A stretch of 64,000 nucleotides of DNA from Podospora pseudocomata (lineage: Eukaryota > Ascomycota > Sordariomycetes > Sordariales > Podosporaceae). The notes beneath the pieces were generated by a model. That model was not told where the DNA came from. It made no database searches and saw only the letters and a program-made list of their open reading frames with translations. Both the position numbers and the translations under genes were made by a program. The stretch lies in the NCBI RefSeq assembly GCF_035222375.1, contig NC_085887.1:3943501-4007500 (forward strand), given 5' to 3'. Below, in pieces: positions 1-11,600 of this stretch (position 1 is the first letter of the stretch; every line of letters begins with the position of its first letter).

Positions 1-158
1 GTCACATATCAGTATCAAACCCAGCCACAACCCTTGAGCGTATGTAAATATGCATGTATTGGCGTCCCAGATGCTTGCCATCCAGGATCAAGTATTGACA
101 CGAAGTAACTAATCTATATACAGAGTCCCATCATCACAGCCATCTCGATCCCGCATGC
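1..158. other. 3' flank of the GH131 gene
   Basis: This short window-edge stretch lies downstream of the stop codon of the minus-strand GH131 gene. I see no further gene in it; it probably holds the 3' UTR. Confidence 0.5.
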
Positions 159-1253
159 TTACAAGCATTGGGAATACCAGTCGTTTCCGTACTTGCAGGT
201 GTAGGGGGCAGCGCAAGTCTTGCAACCACTGAAGCCAATGCCGTCGCACTGGGCGTACTGGCCGGCGGTGCAACCGCTGGGGGTGGTCTGAACGGGTGCG
301 GCAGAGCTGGTGCTGGTGGAGGAGACGCGGGTGGTGGAGGTGACGAGCGTGGTAGAGGAAACGGGGGCCGGGATGGAGGTGCTGCTGACTCTGGTGCTTG
401 TGCTGCTGGGGACACTGCTGCTGCTGCTGCTGCTGCTGGAGGAGCCACCGTCACCGGGGATGGGTTGGCCAGGACCGGCGACCGAGGTGGTCAAACTGCC
501 GCTCTCAATATACACGCCGGACCAGTAAAAGTCCTCGTTGGAATCAGGGTAGCCGCTTCTCGGGAGCTCCAAGACACCAACATGCCAGTCGGCGCCGTTG
601 GAGCTGGTGCTGGTCTTGACAGGGGCCACCTTTCTGGTCAGGGGGTCGCTGCCGGTAGAGTGCCAGAAACCGACGGTGCCGGCAGCAAAGTCGATCTCGT
701 AGGCAACGTTGTGCCAGACATCAGCAGCCCACTCGACACTCCACTGGGTCTGCCCGCCAACGCACCACCTAAGCAGAGTGTCCGAGATGCCAGGGGCGCC
801 CGAGAGCCAACCGGACTTGAGCTCGGTGAAGTGGCTTTCGAAGAAGGCGATCTGGTGCTCCCTGGTGGTGGCCGGGGCGTTGATGTCCTTTCTCATCAGG
901 GAGAAGTGATAGTAGACCTTGCCTTGGTTGATGGCAGCGGTGGTCTGGGGGATCAGCTCGGTGCGGCGCATGTTCTGGCCGTTCCAGTAGGCCGTGTTGT
1001 CGAGCGTGATCTTGGCTCCCTGCCTGGAACCAGTGTCGGCTGGGTTCTTGTAGTCGGGCGAGAGGTTGACATAGGCCGACACAGGAGAAGACCCGTGGAT
1101 GTAGTACTGGTACGGGCCAACCTGGTTGCCCCAGGACCACTTGTTCAGATCGGCAGACGAGGTCATGTCGTTGAAGCGGCCATCCCACAGGATGGTGCCT
1201 GCCGAGACAGACAGCACCTGGGCGACGAGACCGGAGAGAACGTGGAACTTCAT
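159..1253 (-). CDS. GH131 beta-glucanase with C-terminal CBM1, secreted
   Basis: One uninterrupted 364-residue frame. Residues 1-19 form a signal peptide. Residues about 20-255 match glycoside hydrolase family 131 as I know it (start [10 protein letters not shown], then [29 protein letters not shown]). A Ser/Thr-rich linker follows (about 265-325) and contains a poly-Ser run encoded by a CTG/CAG trinucleotide tract at about 415-438. The last 37 residues are a cysteine-rich CBM1 cellulose-binding module ending WYSQCL. The characterised Podospora enzyme of this family is described as acting on beta-1,3/1,6- and beta-1,4-glucans. The role here, extracellular plant cell-wall or fungal glucan breakdown, is inferred from the family. 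The ATG at 1253 is directly followed by the hydrophobic leader, which supports the start. Confidence 0.92.
   Translation of the reverse strand: MKFHVLSGLVAQVLSVSAGTILWDGRFNDMTSSADLNKWSWGNQVGPYQYYIHGSSPVSAYVNLSPDYKNPADTGSRQGAKITLDNTAYWNGQNMRRTELIPQTTAAINQGKVYYHFSLMRKDINAPATTREHQIAFFESHFTELKSGWLSGAPGISDTLLRWCVGGQTQWSVEWAADVWHNVAYEIDFAAGTVGFWHSTGSDPLTRKVAPVKTSTSSNGADWHVGVLELPRSGYPDSNEDFYWSGVYIESGSLTTSVAGPGQPIPGDGGSSSSSSSSSSVPSSTSTRVSSTSIPAPVSSTTLVTSTTRVSSTSTSSAAPVQTTPSGCTAGQYAQCDGIGFSGCKTCAAPYTCKYGNDWYSQCL
415..438. repeat. CTG/CAG trinucleotide microsatellite in GH131 linker
   Basis: Eight uninterrupted CTG units on the plus strand read as AGC serine codons on the minus strand. They encode part of the poly-Ser linker between the catalytic and cellulose-binding modules, so linker length may vary between strains. 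Confidence 0.8.
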
Positions 1254-2346
1254 GGTGGCAGCAGGGAAGGGTTGACGGCAGAGATGATGACCAGAGGTGC
1301 CGAGAAAGATCCTCTGGTCAAGAGTGACGACAGCGTGGTCGTTGGCATTTTATATGAGAGGCTCTTGTGTGCATGAGGTGCTGGATCAACGGCCCGCTCG
1401 GCGGTGCAGGACGGAGGCGGCATCAAGGTCAGAGTTGCACTCTCGGAGGGTGGTGCTGGAGGTTTCCTGTTCGGTCGTAGTCTCGCAGTGGGGGAGGGCC
1501 TCGGAGGTCCCAACAGTGGGGAGTGGTGCATGGCGCCCGGCTTTGCTCCCGATGCCAATGTTGATTTGCACCAATCACAGCGGCCCATAACACGCTGGCC
1601 GGGCTGGCCAAGAGATCGCCAGGCAAAGCTTGGAGGGCTTGGATGGGCTTGGAGAGCTTGTCTCGTCGACCTTCCACCTCCCCCGTCACTCTGGATGTCG
1701 AGGTTCCGTCTGTCGCATGCTGGATATATTAAGGGCCCACAGATTTCCGGATCTCACCACCATCTGTTCCTGGTTCTGCGGCCACTTTCTACTTTGCCTG
1801 AAGTCGGATGATTCCACCTCTCCACGCGCCTGGTCACTGGAACTCCACTTTCATATGGGTTAGGGTTGGACATGGCAGTGAGGAAGACAACAGGTGTTAT
1901 TGACGTTTATTACTCCATAAACAGAGAAAGCACTGCTGGGGCCGCCAAATCGGGCGGAAAGTGTCGCCGTTTTAGCAGGCACAAGCCGTGCGGGGAGTCG
2001 AGCGACAAAAGGTCGCGGGGCAGGTACTATATATATACCTGCGCTGGTCCCCGCGCCTGGATCCCCCGACAGGGCCCTGTTTTGGTCCCCCCTCTCTCTC
2101 GTCTCGGGCTGTTGACCCGCAAGCTAAACCACCTTCGAACTTGCTTCCTAACCGTCAAAATATCGTCGTTTGCCATGGCGACGCTGTGCCTCTAATACCC
2201 CACCGTCGGGGCAACGTCCTGCCTAGGTTCGCTTTTCTTCAAGTAGCATCTTTAACTCCCCACATCAAAGGTGTGGAGAGGCGGCCAATTGTGGGCATCA
2301 ACGCCAAGATAACTCGTGAGCCCGCATTTACGACTCGCAACTGCGG
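1254..2346. other. Intergenic region between GH131 and the LINE
   Basis: About 1.1 kb holding the GH131 promoter. Open frames here are short, overlap on both strands and resemble no family I know. A run of alternating TA lies near 2027-2036. I see no gene. Confidence 0.5.
1348..1354 (-). promoter_or_regulatory. TATA-like element of the GH131 gene
   Basis: On the minus strand the sequence reads ATATAAA about 95 bases upstream of the GH131 start codon, a sensible distance for a TATA box plus a short 5' UTR. Confidence 0.4.
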
Positions 2347-2362
2347 GACTTCCTCTAGGAGA
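2347..2362. repeat. Target-site duplication, 3' side of the LINE
   Basis: The 16-base sequence GACTTCCTCTAGGAGA occurs here and again at 8386-8401. The two copies bracket the LINE exactly, as expected for target-primed insertion. Confidence 0.85.
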
Positions 2363-2380
2363 GAGAGAGAGAGAGAGAGA
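2361..2380. repeat. GA dinucleotide tract at the LINE 3' end
   Basis: Ten GA units directly abut the target duplication. Read along the element (minus strand) this is a TC tail at its 3' terminus, in the place where other LINEs have poly-A or simple-repeat tails. Part of it may come from the target, because the duplication itself ends in GA. Confidence 0.7.
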
Positions 2381-2659
2381 TCTATTAGCGTCCAATCGGG
2401 TCGAACTGTGGCGCGTGGCCCCGAGGGGTCACGTGCTCGAGCCTACCTCGCCTGGCCCCCGTTTGGGGATGTGGACGGCCCAAGCTTCTAATACTACTGC
2501 TAATACTAGCTGACAGGGCGTTTCGCGTCACAAAAAGAGAGTTATTTACAAAGGAGAGAGGGCCTGCCTGCCTCAGGGCTCTGGTCCCCGAGGGCTTACG
2601 GCTCCTCTGTGGTTCCGCTGTTTCCTCAGGCCATTACAATCTGGGCCTGGTCACGTGTC

Positions 2660-5600
2660 CTATTCTTCTTCCTCCGCTGGGTCGTACACTCCCGAGCCTT
2701 CCACCCACTCGGCGTATTTCTTCCAGTCCTTGCCCAGGAGCTTATCCGGCCTCCTGAGCGCTTTTCGCATTTCGCTGTTCAGAGTGCCCCTGGCCCGCGC
2801 CGCCGGGCACTCTGCGAAGTGCCCGATTTCCGTGGGTCGGCCGCAGCGGCAGGTCCTATACGAGTCGTGTCCGAAGCGTAGGTGGCACTCCTCGTAGTCT
2901 CCGTGTCCCGTCCTTTCCGCCAGGAGGTGGTGTAGGGTCTTTCTTGCGAGCGTGAGCTCCGGGGGGGGTCGTTTCCCTGGTCCCGGGATCATTAGCTGGG
3001 CGTATCGCGTCGGCCTGTTCGCCAGCCACCACGAGTTCCACGCCTCCCTCTTCAGTGCCCTGGCCTTTGCCTTGACTGCGGTCAGGGCGGGGGGGGATGT
3101 TGGGTCTGGGAGAGCCCCCCCGAGGCCGGCCTGAACGTCGGCCTCCTCGTTCCCCTGGATCCCCATATGTCCTGGGGCCCAGTGTACCGTGAGGGGGGGC
3201 AGGTGGTGGTCCTTCCACGCGTATCCTATAACCCTGAACGCCTCCTGGGAGTTGTCCGAGGGGCGCCCTGTGATGCCGTATAGTACCGCCGAGTTGTCGA
3301 TGAAGAGCCGTACCGCCGAGGGTCTTGCCCCGCCCTGATGTATTCGCGCGCCCACACCACCGCGTGTGCCGCCCCAACCGCTTCGCCGTCAAAGGCCTCG
3401 GATTCCCCGAGCCTTCCGTGGTTCTCGTGTAGCTTCTGCCCATCCTGGTACGCCACGTAGCCCCAGCCCGTCCTCTTCGGTAGTCCTCGTGCGGGGCTGC
3501 CTTCGATCCGTCACTGAACAGGTGGATCTCGTCCCTAGGGGCGAGGAGTGTCAGTTGTTCGTGGAGTCTCTTGCCCAGTTCCTTGTTTTCTGGTCTTGGC
3601 AGAGGCACCGGGTGCCGTAGGGTCCACTGCACCAGGTGCGGCCTGGGGCAGTCGGGGAGTAGGGTCGCAAGTGCTTCCAGTCTAGTTTGCTTCTCCGAGA
3701 GACGCCTCCGGGGGCCCCTCCTGGGTGGCTCCGGCATCGGCCGGGTCCGGAGGACCAGTGGGTGGCGGGGGTCGAGGCTCTTGAACCGTGCCGCCATCGA
3801 GATTCTGGCGTGGGCGAGCGCCACTTCGGCGGGGGGGGTCCCGCTCTCGCGGAAGATCGCCCCCAGGGGGGTCGTTCTCCAGACCGGGACAACCGCCCTG
3901 GCCGCACATTTAAGTGCCCTGTTGACCGCATTCGTTTGTCCTCCCTGCCTTACCCCGGTGTACCACGTCGCCGCCCCATACGTCGCCGTAGGTACGACCA
4001 CTGCCCGGACCGCCTCCGCCGTGGCTCTTGGTGGGGTGCCCCGGACCACCTTGTTAAGCCCTCGCAGGTGGTTCGCTATTTTCAGTGCCTTCGTCGCCCA
4101 CCGATTAGCGTGGGCTTTGAAGTTGAGTTTGGGGTCCAGGAAGAAACCTAGCCATCGGACCTCCTGTTTCGGCGTCACCTCCGTATTGCCTATCCTTACT
4201 GCAGGGGGAGTTGCGCGGCTCTTCGTAAGGTGTAGCAGCTCACACTTGGCTGGGTCGAACTCGACGCCATTCCTGGAGCCCCAGGCCTCCGCCTTTTCGG
4301 CCGTAGCTTCCAGTATTGCCGCACACTCCTGTGCGTTCTTGCCTACGGCCAGCAGTCCGAGGTCGTCTGCGTACGCCGACGCCCCGGCCAGCTCCTTGAC
4401 CAGTGGCTGTAGGAAGAGTGCGAAGAGGACCGGGCTGGCAGGGGACCCTTGTGGGAGTCCGCACGCCACTCTCCTGGGGGGGAGGGTGCAGTCTCCTAGT
4501 CTCATGGCCGAGCTCCGGTGTGACATGAAGGAGTGTACCCATTCGCAGACATTCAGTGGCCAGCCCTGTTGCCTTAGTCTCCCTGCTAGCCTATTCTTTC
4601 TGACCGCGTCGAAGGCGCCCTGCACGTCCATTGTCAGGAGCGCCGCCGCCTTACCCCTTCCCCAGGCTCTCTCGACGTCGTGTACAAGGCACAGAACGAG
4701 GTCCTCGGCGGACCTCCTCGGGAGGGACCCTATGTGGGTGGGGCCAAGCACTTCTTGGTTGAGTGCGGTGAAGCCTATCCTTCTGGCTATCAGTCTCTCA
4801 AGACCCTTCCCTATACACGACAGGAGGGGGCGATCGGGCGCCACGCTCTGACCGTGGTATAGTTGTCTTTGCCCGGTTTCCTAAGCATTACCGTTTCCGC
4901 TTCTTTAAACGGGAGCGGGTGGTGTCCTAAGAGGAGGCACTGTCTGAAGAGGGCCGTGATGTTGTCGCCTACCTCCCGCCACACCTCGCGTAGTAGGTCC
5001 ACCGTGACGTCGTCTGTGCCGGGGGCTGTGCTTGTGGTCCCGATTGTGCATCTCCTTGCCTCCTCCGGGGAGATCGTGTTGTCCCATTGTATGGTGTCGG
5101 TGGGTTGGGCGAGAGCCCAAGGCTCTGTGGTGTCCCCGTCTTCTCCGAATCTTTCAACCACCTCTCTCCTAAGTAGCTCTAACTTTTCCCCCGGTTCCGT
5201 ATAGGTCCTATTCCCGTGGACCAGCGGAGGGGGGCGAAGGTGTCGGTTGCCTTGTGCCATGCCGCCACTGCGTAGATGTCCTTGTTCGAGGACGCTTGCT
5301 CGAGCTTCTGTTGCCAGTACTCTCTTTTTGCCTTTTGACCGTTGTCTCGAACGTCTTGCGCATTTGCTTCCGATCTACTTCCCTTGTGTGGGGTCGTTAC
5401 GGCTCTGCTGCAGCGCCACGCGTGCTTCCTTGCACTCCTCGTTCCACCATTGTGTGGTGCCTCCTGCTTGTCTTCTCAGGCGTCCTGCTCCCTTGATCGC
5501 GCCTACGAGGGCGTTCTGTAGGAGCGGGCCCAGTGGTCGAGGTCCTTGGTTGTGTGTGCTACCGTCGGTACTTGTGTCATGCCCCATCTAGTCAGGGAGC

Positions 5601-6330
5601 GGAAGAGCGCCCTATCCTCCTCTTGGGCCGGGACGTAGGGTCTACCTTTCTTGGTTGCCTGTGGGCTTGCTGGTGGTACCGTCCCCGCCAAGGTGTAGTG
5701 GTCCGATCCGGTGTAGGTGTCCTCGTCCACCCAGGCTTCTACCCCTGTGCTTGTTGAGAGGACCAGATCAATGGTGTTTCCGTGTATATTGGTGGGTCCC
5801 TGCAGCGATGCCAGGGTGAGGCGGTTTTCCAGCCATCCAGCTATTCGTCTCCCCGCCGGGCACTCCTTTCCCGGTTGCCAGGTAGGGTGGTAGGCATTGA
5901 AGTCGCCTCCGATGATCGCTGGTCTGCCGGGGTGCCAGCTTTCGACCAGGTCGAGCACCTCGTCGTCGCCAAGTCTGTCCCTGTATAGGCTGACCCAGAC
6001 TATCCCTTGGGCTTCTACCGCGCAGGCGTCGCGGTGTCCCGCGTGTCCCAGGCTCTGTTGGGTCCCCTTGTGTGTCTTTTTGATGTATACCATCGCCCTG
6101 GGGGGTCCCGCGTTCCAGTCTTCTGTTGGCGTGTAGTGCTGGTATCCTCTGTGGGTTTTGGTCATTCTTCTGCCGTCCTGGGTTCGTGCCCATGGTTCCT
6201 GTACCAAAATGACGTCGGCAGTCCTTTCCCACGCCATATTGAGGAGGGCGTCGTGTGCCCCTGGTCTTCTAGCCACGTTGGCCTGTAGGAAGGAGAGCCC
6301 GGACTTTCGTCCGTTTTGGCCGCTCTCCTG
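2660..6330 (-). pseudogene. LINE ORF2: endonuclease, reverse transcriptase, RNase H (frameshifted)
   Basis: The endonuclease part (about 5503-6330) shows ILVQEPW, GGDFNAYHPTW, TIDLVLS and GSDHYTL, the usual apurinic-type endonuclease motifs. The reverse transcriptase (about 3550-5260) shows DVQGAFDAV, GLPQGSPASPVLF and the catalytic AYADD. RNase H follows (about 2880-3560) with a DGSK start, FIDNSAVLYGITG and WAPGHMGIQGNEEAD, then a Cys/His tail CRCGRPTEIGHFAECP. Reading it through needs changes of frame near 5.55, 4.83, 3.5 and 3.35 kb, and a stop interrupts it near 5375. The catalytic motifs are mostly intact, so the copy is dead but not ancient. The exact start of ORF2 is not determined. 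Confidence 0.88.
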
Positions 6331-6441
6331 GGCTCGTTGGGTCTCACAGGCATGGTTCTGTGGCCGGGGGGTTGGTCGTTGCGGGTTGGGAGTCGGTGTT
6401 CCTTCCTTCCGCTGGGTGTGCCGCCGCGTACAGGGCCTCGC

Positions 6442-8236
6442 CTACCTTGCGTATGGCCTTGAGCTGCCTGTTGGTTGGTTTCTTGAGGACGCCCCCTCTG
6501 TCCTTGGTCTGGCCGGGCACGCTCCAAACTCTGCCTTGTGTGGTCCGTGGCAGTTGGCGCATCTCGGTGGCCTGGCGCAGGGCCCTGGTGGGTGGTCAGT
6601 TCCGCAATTATTGCATCTGGCTTGTCTATCGCAGATGCGTGGGTCGTGGTAACCTTGGCATCTGTAGCACTGGTTGGCTTTTGCGCTTCTGGTGATCTTT
6701 CTGGCCGGCGGGCTGCCAAAGAGTCTGAAGTGGTCAGGGACGGGTTTGATGAAGGATACGACCCAGTCGGCGTGAGTGTCGTCGGGTAGGGCGTGTTTCG
6801 ACTTCTTCGCCGAGACCGGTTTGGCCTTGGTGGCCCGTAGGATCTCGTCTTCCATGAGGTCGTTGGTGTCGATGCTGCCGTCAAGGCCGTTGACCGTCTT
6901 CGGTACCCTGGGAACTACGTAGGTGTGCCAGGTGGCCGATTCATCAAGCTTTGCGCCGTGTGTGGTCAGGGCTGGCGCTAGGGCGAGTAGTTGCGTCCGC
7001 GCCTTCTTGTCGGCTGGGACGATCGCGAAGCCAGTGTCGACTTGTTTGGCCGAGCGGATGAGGCTGAGTGGGGCCCCGAGCTGTCGGCAGAGTGCGACTC
7101 TGAAGCCCTCCGCTGATGCCTGTCTCCACGGGTGGCCGTCGGGGAGCCTTACGAAAAGGCGGTCGTCCTCTCGGTTGGCCTTGTTGTTGCGGCCCACTGT
7201 TTTCCAGCCCGCTGTTGGATCGGGGGCGTGGGCAGTCAGGCTGGTGACACTTGTCCGCGCGCTGCTGGCGGCTTGGCTGCCGCTGGCCCCGCTCGTCGCC
7301 ACCTGGGCCCACGTGACGCTGGTTGCGTTGCTGCCCGTCGGGGTCTTGGTAAGTTTGGGGGTCTTTGAGGGGCCCCGGGCCTCTGTCGCTGGGCTGGTGC
7401 TCCTGGTTGTACTTGTCGAGGAGTTCTTGGAATCGAAGCTGGTCGACCAGGCGCTGCGGGCCGAGCCGGGCGCACCGGTGGTTCCGTCGATGTCCTTGAG
7501 GATCCTGAAGAGCCAGAGGACCTTTTCTTGGCAGAAAGAAGCCCACCCGTTTGGGGTCCGTTCAGCTGTCTTGTCAGGGCGTCATTTAGGCTCTGCGCCA
7601 TATCCCTGAGGACCTCCTGTCTTTGGAGCGCTTGTGTCCTGTCGTGTTCCATGTCCTCGAATAGGGACTGTATCTCTGGACTAAGGGAGACTTTTCCGGC
7701 GTGTCTGCTGTCCTCGAGGCCCCGCGCGTTGGGCCTATCCAGTCCGAGGGGACAGCCTCTGTCTGGGTTGTCAGGGGCCGTTGCCTTGCGTGGGCGCGAC
7801 GGCAGTGGGTGAGGGGGTAGTGTCCCTGCGGTCCTCCCGGTCGGGGTGGGAGTGGCCGGTCTGGTCGTTGGGAGGAGTCTCCCATCTCTTCGTCCCTTCT
7901 GAGGGCGGCTTCGTCGGCGAAGAGGCTATCCTCCCTGCGGTCCGCGTGTGAGGGGCATTGCTCATTTCGACACGGGTCGTCGTAGCAGGAGCCTGCGCAG
8001 GCCAGGCAGCCCTCGCAGTTCCACAGGCAGTTGGGGGTCTGGGCGCCTGGTGCCGTCATTTTCGCGTGGGTTTTAGCGACTAGTTCTTCCGCGAGTCGCC
8101 GCTGCTCGAGCGTGGCTTGTTCAGCCGGGACGTTGTTGTCGAAAAGCACTGCTTTCCAGGCTTCGGAGAAGCCTAGGTAGATCTCGTGCTTCGAGTTGTT
8201 CGAGAGGCGGTAGCCTCCTGGGGCCGTCGAGGCCAT
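6442..8236 (-). pseudogene. LINE ORF1: gag-like protein with CCHC zinc knuckles (frameshifted)
   Basis: The likely start is the ATG at 8236 (MASTAPGG). The N-terminal part holds a cysteine cluster (CEGCLACAGSCYDDPC). The best-preserved segment (6442-7302) has the gag-like GWKTVGRNNKANRED / LFVRLPDGHPWR region. It ends in three knuckles: CYRCQGYHDPRIC, CNNCGTDHPPGPC and CANCHGPHKAEFGAC, the first two CX2CX3HX4C and the third CX2CX3HX6C. Such proteins bind the element RNA. The middle (about 7240-7660) switches frame two or three times, so no full ORF1 protein can be made. Confidence 0.82.
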
Positions 8237-8385
8237 CGTCGTCGTGGTAGGTGGGGATGCGGCTTGTGTAAGGGGGGGGGAGTAATGAGGGTATTCAGAA
8301 AAGAGGGCTTCCAAGGCCCTAGAGGGAGTAACCAGCTCCTGATTGGTCGATTCTTCCTAGAAAAATATTTTTCAGGGAAAGGTGT

Positions 8386-8401
8386 GACTTCCTCTAGGAG
8401 A
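8386..8401. repeat. Target-site duplication, 5' side of the LINE
   Basis: Exact second copy of the 16-base sequence found at 2347-2362. It marks the 5' boundary of the LINE. Confidence 0.85.
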
Positions 8402-8686
8402 CGTGAGCAGAAGAGCTTGAAACTGTAAATAGCCTAGCATACTTGGCCCTGTGAGGTTGCATACACCATCACTCACCAGCCCTATTGGCCTCACAAGCTG
8501 CGCCTAGCTACAGGGGTCTTTTTCAGCTGCTGAGGCCTCACCGCACGCAAATCCCCCAAAGATGTTGCGCTGTCCCACCTCGCCAGTGATGGCAATCCCA
8601 CCGCCGTCCCGACTCATCGATCGGAGAAGTCATCTCGCTGATACCATCATATCGCACAACAAGGATAAGGTGGCCTCTCGGTGAAG
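8402..8686 (+). other. Upstream region of the WD40 NLR gene
   Basis: About 285 bases between the LINE and the NLR start codon. It must hold at least the 5' UTR and core promoter of that gene. I recognise no defined element. The LINE inserted only about 0.3 kb upstream of the coding start, so it may have displaced upstream control sequence. Confidence 0.4.
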
Positions 8687-11600
8687 ATGGCGCCTAGTTT
8701 GTTTGGGAAAGTGAAATCCAAGGGCAGAAAGTGGTTGCAGGCCGCTCCCCGGGAATCCTCGACTCCTTCGCCACAAACACTTTTGCCAACATCATCTCGG
8801 CCTGCATCCCAACTAGCTACTCGACCGACATCTCAGCCAACGTCTTCTCCACCTACCTCGACGGATACCAATACCTCATCGCTGCCGAGCCTACAAGAGC
8901 GACTTTGGAATGAGGCCTACGATGGGGTCAAAGCGAGCGAGCCCAAACTGGTCGGGGCGTACGAGAAGATCTTATCAACTGAACTGCATGGAGACGACCC
9001 AAGCTCTGTTACTCCCGAATCAACAGACAACGAGATAGGAGAGACCCCGGGGACACGAAGCGGCCAAATGCAACAGCTGGTTCAGGCTGGACTGGATCGA
9101 ACGCAGAAGCAAGCGTCCATCAAGCGAGGCATCGACGAAGGCTTGCAAGCAGTGCAAGAAGTCAGGAGAGTAGTAGACAAGGCGGTGCATGCCGCTCCCG
9201 AAGCCGCCATCGCCTGGGTCGGCGTCTGCCTCGGACTAGAGGTGTGTGTGATCAGCTTTTCCAACTGAAGAGAGAACGGTGGATGATCCCATGCTGACAG
9301 TCGATAGATCCTTTCGAACCCCGTAACCGAGGCACGCGACAACCGCAAAGGCATCGTCTACGTCCTGTTGAGAATAGAGTGGTACTGGAACTTGGTGTCC
9401 CTGCTTCTCGACGAGAACAAGGCCGAGCAATCTTCTGCGGGACTGCGAGCCCAACTAGAGAAGCATGTCGTGCAGCTCTATGAGAAACTCCTCGCGTATC
9501 AGATCAAGAGTGTCTGCCTCTACCACCGCAACTGGGCAGCCGTCATCGGAAGGGATCTGTGGAAAATCGATGACTGGGCTGGCCAGCTCAACGAGATCAA
9601 GGAAGCCGAGGCTGCCGTGCAAAGAGACATGGATCAATACAACAGCGAGGACAGCAAGATACAGCTTCGGAAACTCATCGACGTCGCAGGTGCTTTAGAG
9701 AAACAACAGGAGAAGAGGCACCAGGACGACGGGGACAAGCAATGCCTGAGAGACCTGCGCGAGACTGACCCTCGCAACGACAAGACGCGCATCGAAGACA
9801 CGAAGGGCGGCCTGCTTAGGGACTCGTACCGCTGGATTCTTGACCACGCCGACTTCCAGCGATTTCGCGACGATCCGCAGAGCCGGCTGCTCTGGATCAA
9901 GGGTGACCCTGGTAAAGGCAAGACCATGCTCCTATGCGGCATCATCGACGAGCTAAAGAAGGGACCCAACAGTCTCTTGTCCTATTTCTTCTGTCAGGCC
10001 ACTGAGGCTCAACTGAGCAATGCGGCGTCTGTGCTACGTGGCCTCATCTACCTCCTCATCCTCCAGCAACCATCGCTTATTTCGCACGTCCGGTCAAAGC
10101 ACGATGTTGCGGGCGAGAAACTCTTCCAGGGCATCAATGTCTGGGTGTCTCTGGTTGAGATATTCACGGACATGCTGAAGGACCCGACCTTGAAAGACGC
10201 AGTCTTGATCGTTGACGCCCTTGACGAGTGCACCACCGATCGGCCCAAGCTTCTTGACTTCATCATTCAATCGTTGACGATATCTTCATCCCGGGTCAAG
10301 TGGATCGTGTCTAGTCGCAACTGGCAGGATATTGAGGAGAAACTCGGCCGTATAGAACAGAAGGTCAGGCTTCAGCTCGAGCTAAACCAAGACTCCATCT
10401 CTAAGGCTGTCGACACATATATTGAGTGCAAGGTGGAGGAGCTGGTAGGTCTTAAGAACTACGATAAGAAAACAAGGGACACCGTTAAGAACCACTTAAC
10501 CTCCAATGCTGACGGCACCTTTCTCTGGGTGGCCTTGGTTTGTAAAGAGCTCGCAGACCCCAAGGCCCGAAAGTGGCATACGCTCTCTAGGTTGCAGTCT
10601 TTCCCCCCTGGGCTGGATTCTCTATATGGCCGAATGATAGAGCATATCCGTGATTCGGAGGATGCTGACCTTTGCAAGGAGGTTCTGGCTATTGCCTCGG
10701 TAGTGTATCGACCTGTCACCTTGGATGAACTGAAGGTTCTTGCTGAGTCACTTGAGGATATTGACCCGGACGACCTGAAAGACATTATTGGCTCCTGTGG
10801 CTCTTTCTTGACCCTTCGGGAGAGCGTTGTTTACTTTGTGCATCAGTCGGCGAAGGATTACCTACTCAGCAAGGCATCCTGCCACATCTTGCCTTCTGGC
10901 ACCGCGCACCAGCACCATACCCTTTTCTCAAGGTCGCTAGCGGCTCTGTCAGAGGCCCTGCGACGCGATATTTACGGCCTAAGCACCCCGGGATTCTCCA
11001 TCGATCAGGTCTCGCTGCCCAATCCTGACCCATTGTCTTGGATCCGATATTCATGCATCTATTGGGTCGATCATCTCGTCGATTCCAATCCCACAAGCAG
11101 CCATATGGATCTTCAGGATAGCAGCGTTATTCATGGATTCATCCAAAAGAAATACCTGTATTGGCTAGAATCTCTCAGCCTCTTACGCAGCATGTCGGAG
11201 GGAGTCCAGGCGGTGTACAAACTCGAGGCTTTGGTGGTGAGTTAATGTGGGCATACACCAGAGACGACCTAACATGTTTATAGAGAAACACGCGATCACA
11301 AAAACTGGCAGAACTACTTCGAGACGCGCGCCGGTTTATCCTTTCTCACAAACGGCCGATCGAGATTGCTCCATTGCAGACCTATGCGTCGGCACTCGTG
11401 TTCAGCCCCGAACGCAGCCTCATTAGAGAACTCTTCAAGAAGGAAGAGCCAAATTGGATGATACTGAAACCAAGAATGGAAGCGGATTGGAACGCCTGCG
11501 TGCAGACGCTCGAGGGCCACGGCAGCTCGGTGAACTCGGTAGTGTTCTCGGCGGATGGCCAGCGTCTCGCGTCGGGCTCGGGCGACAAGACGGTCAAGAT

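Larger units (their letters stand above)
2363..8385 (-). mobile_element. Tad-like non-LTR retrotransposon (LINE), near full length, decayed
   Basis: A 6.0-kb element lying on the minus strand. It has a gag-like ORF1 with three zinc knuckles followed by an ORF2 with endonuclease, reverse transcriptase and RNase H. That order with an RNase H domain is typical of the fungal Tad1 clade (established knowledge; the clade call is inference). It is bounded by a 16-base target duplication, so the 5' end is probably not truncated. Both ORFs are broken by several frameshifts, and ORF2 also by at least one stop. The sequence remains GC-rich, so decay was by indel more than by repeat-induced C-to-T change. 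Confidence 0.9.

Noticed and set aside
168-1376. Plus-strand 402-residue frame over the GH131 gene
   Set aside because: Antisense of a GC-rich gene; Gly/Ala-rich composition without domain, while the minus strand is a clear enzyme.
3571-4851. Plus-strand 426-residue frame within the LINE
   Set aside because: Antisense of the reverse transcriptase; no family resemblance.
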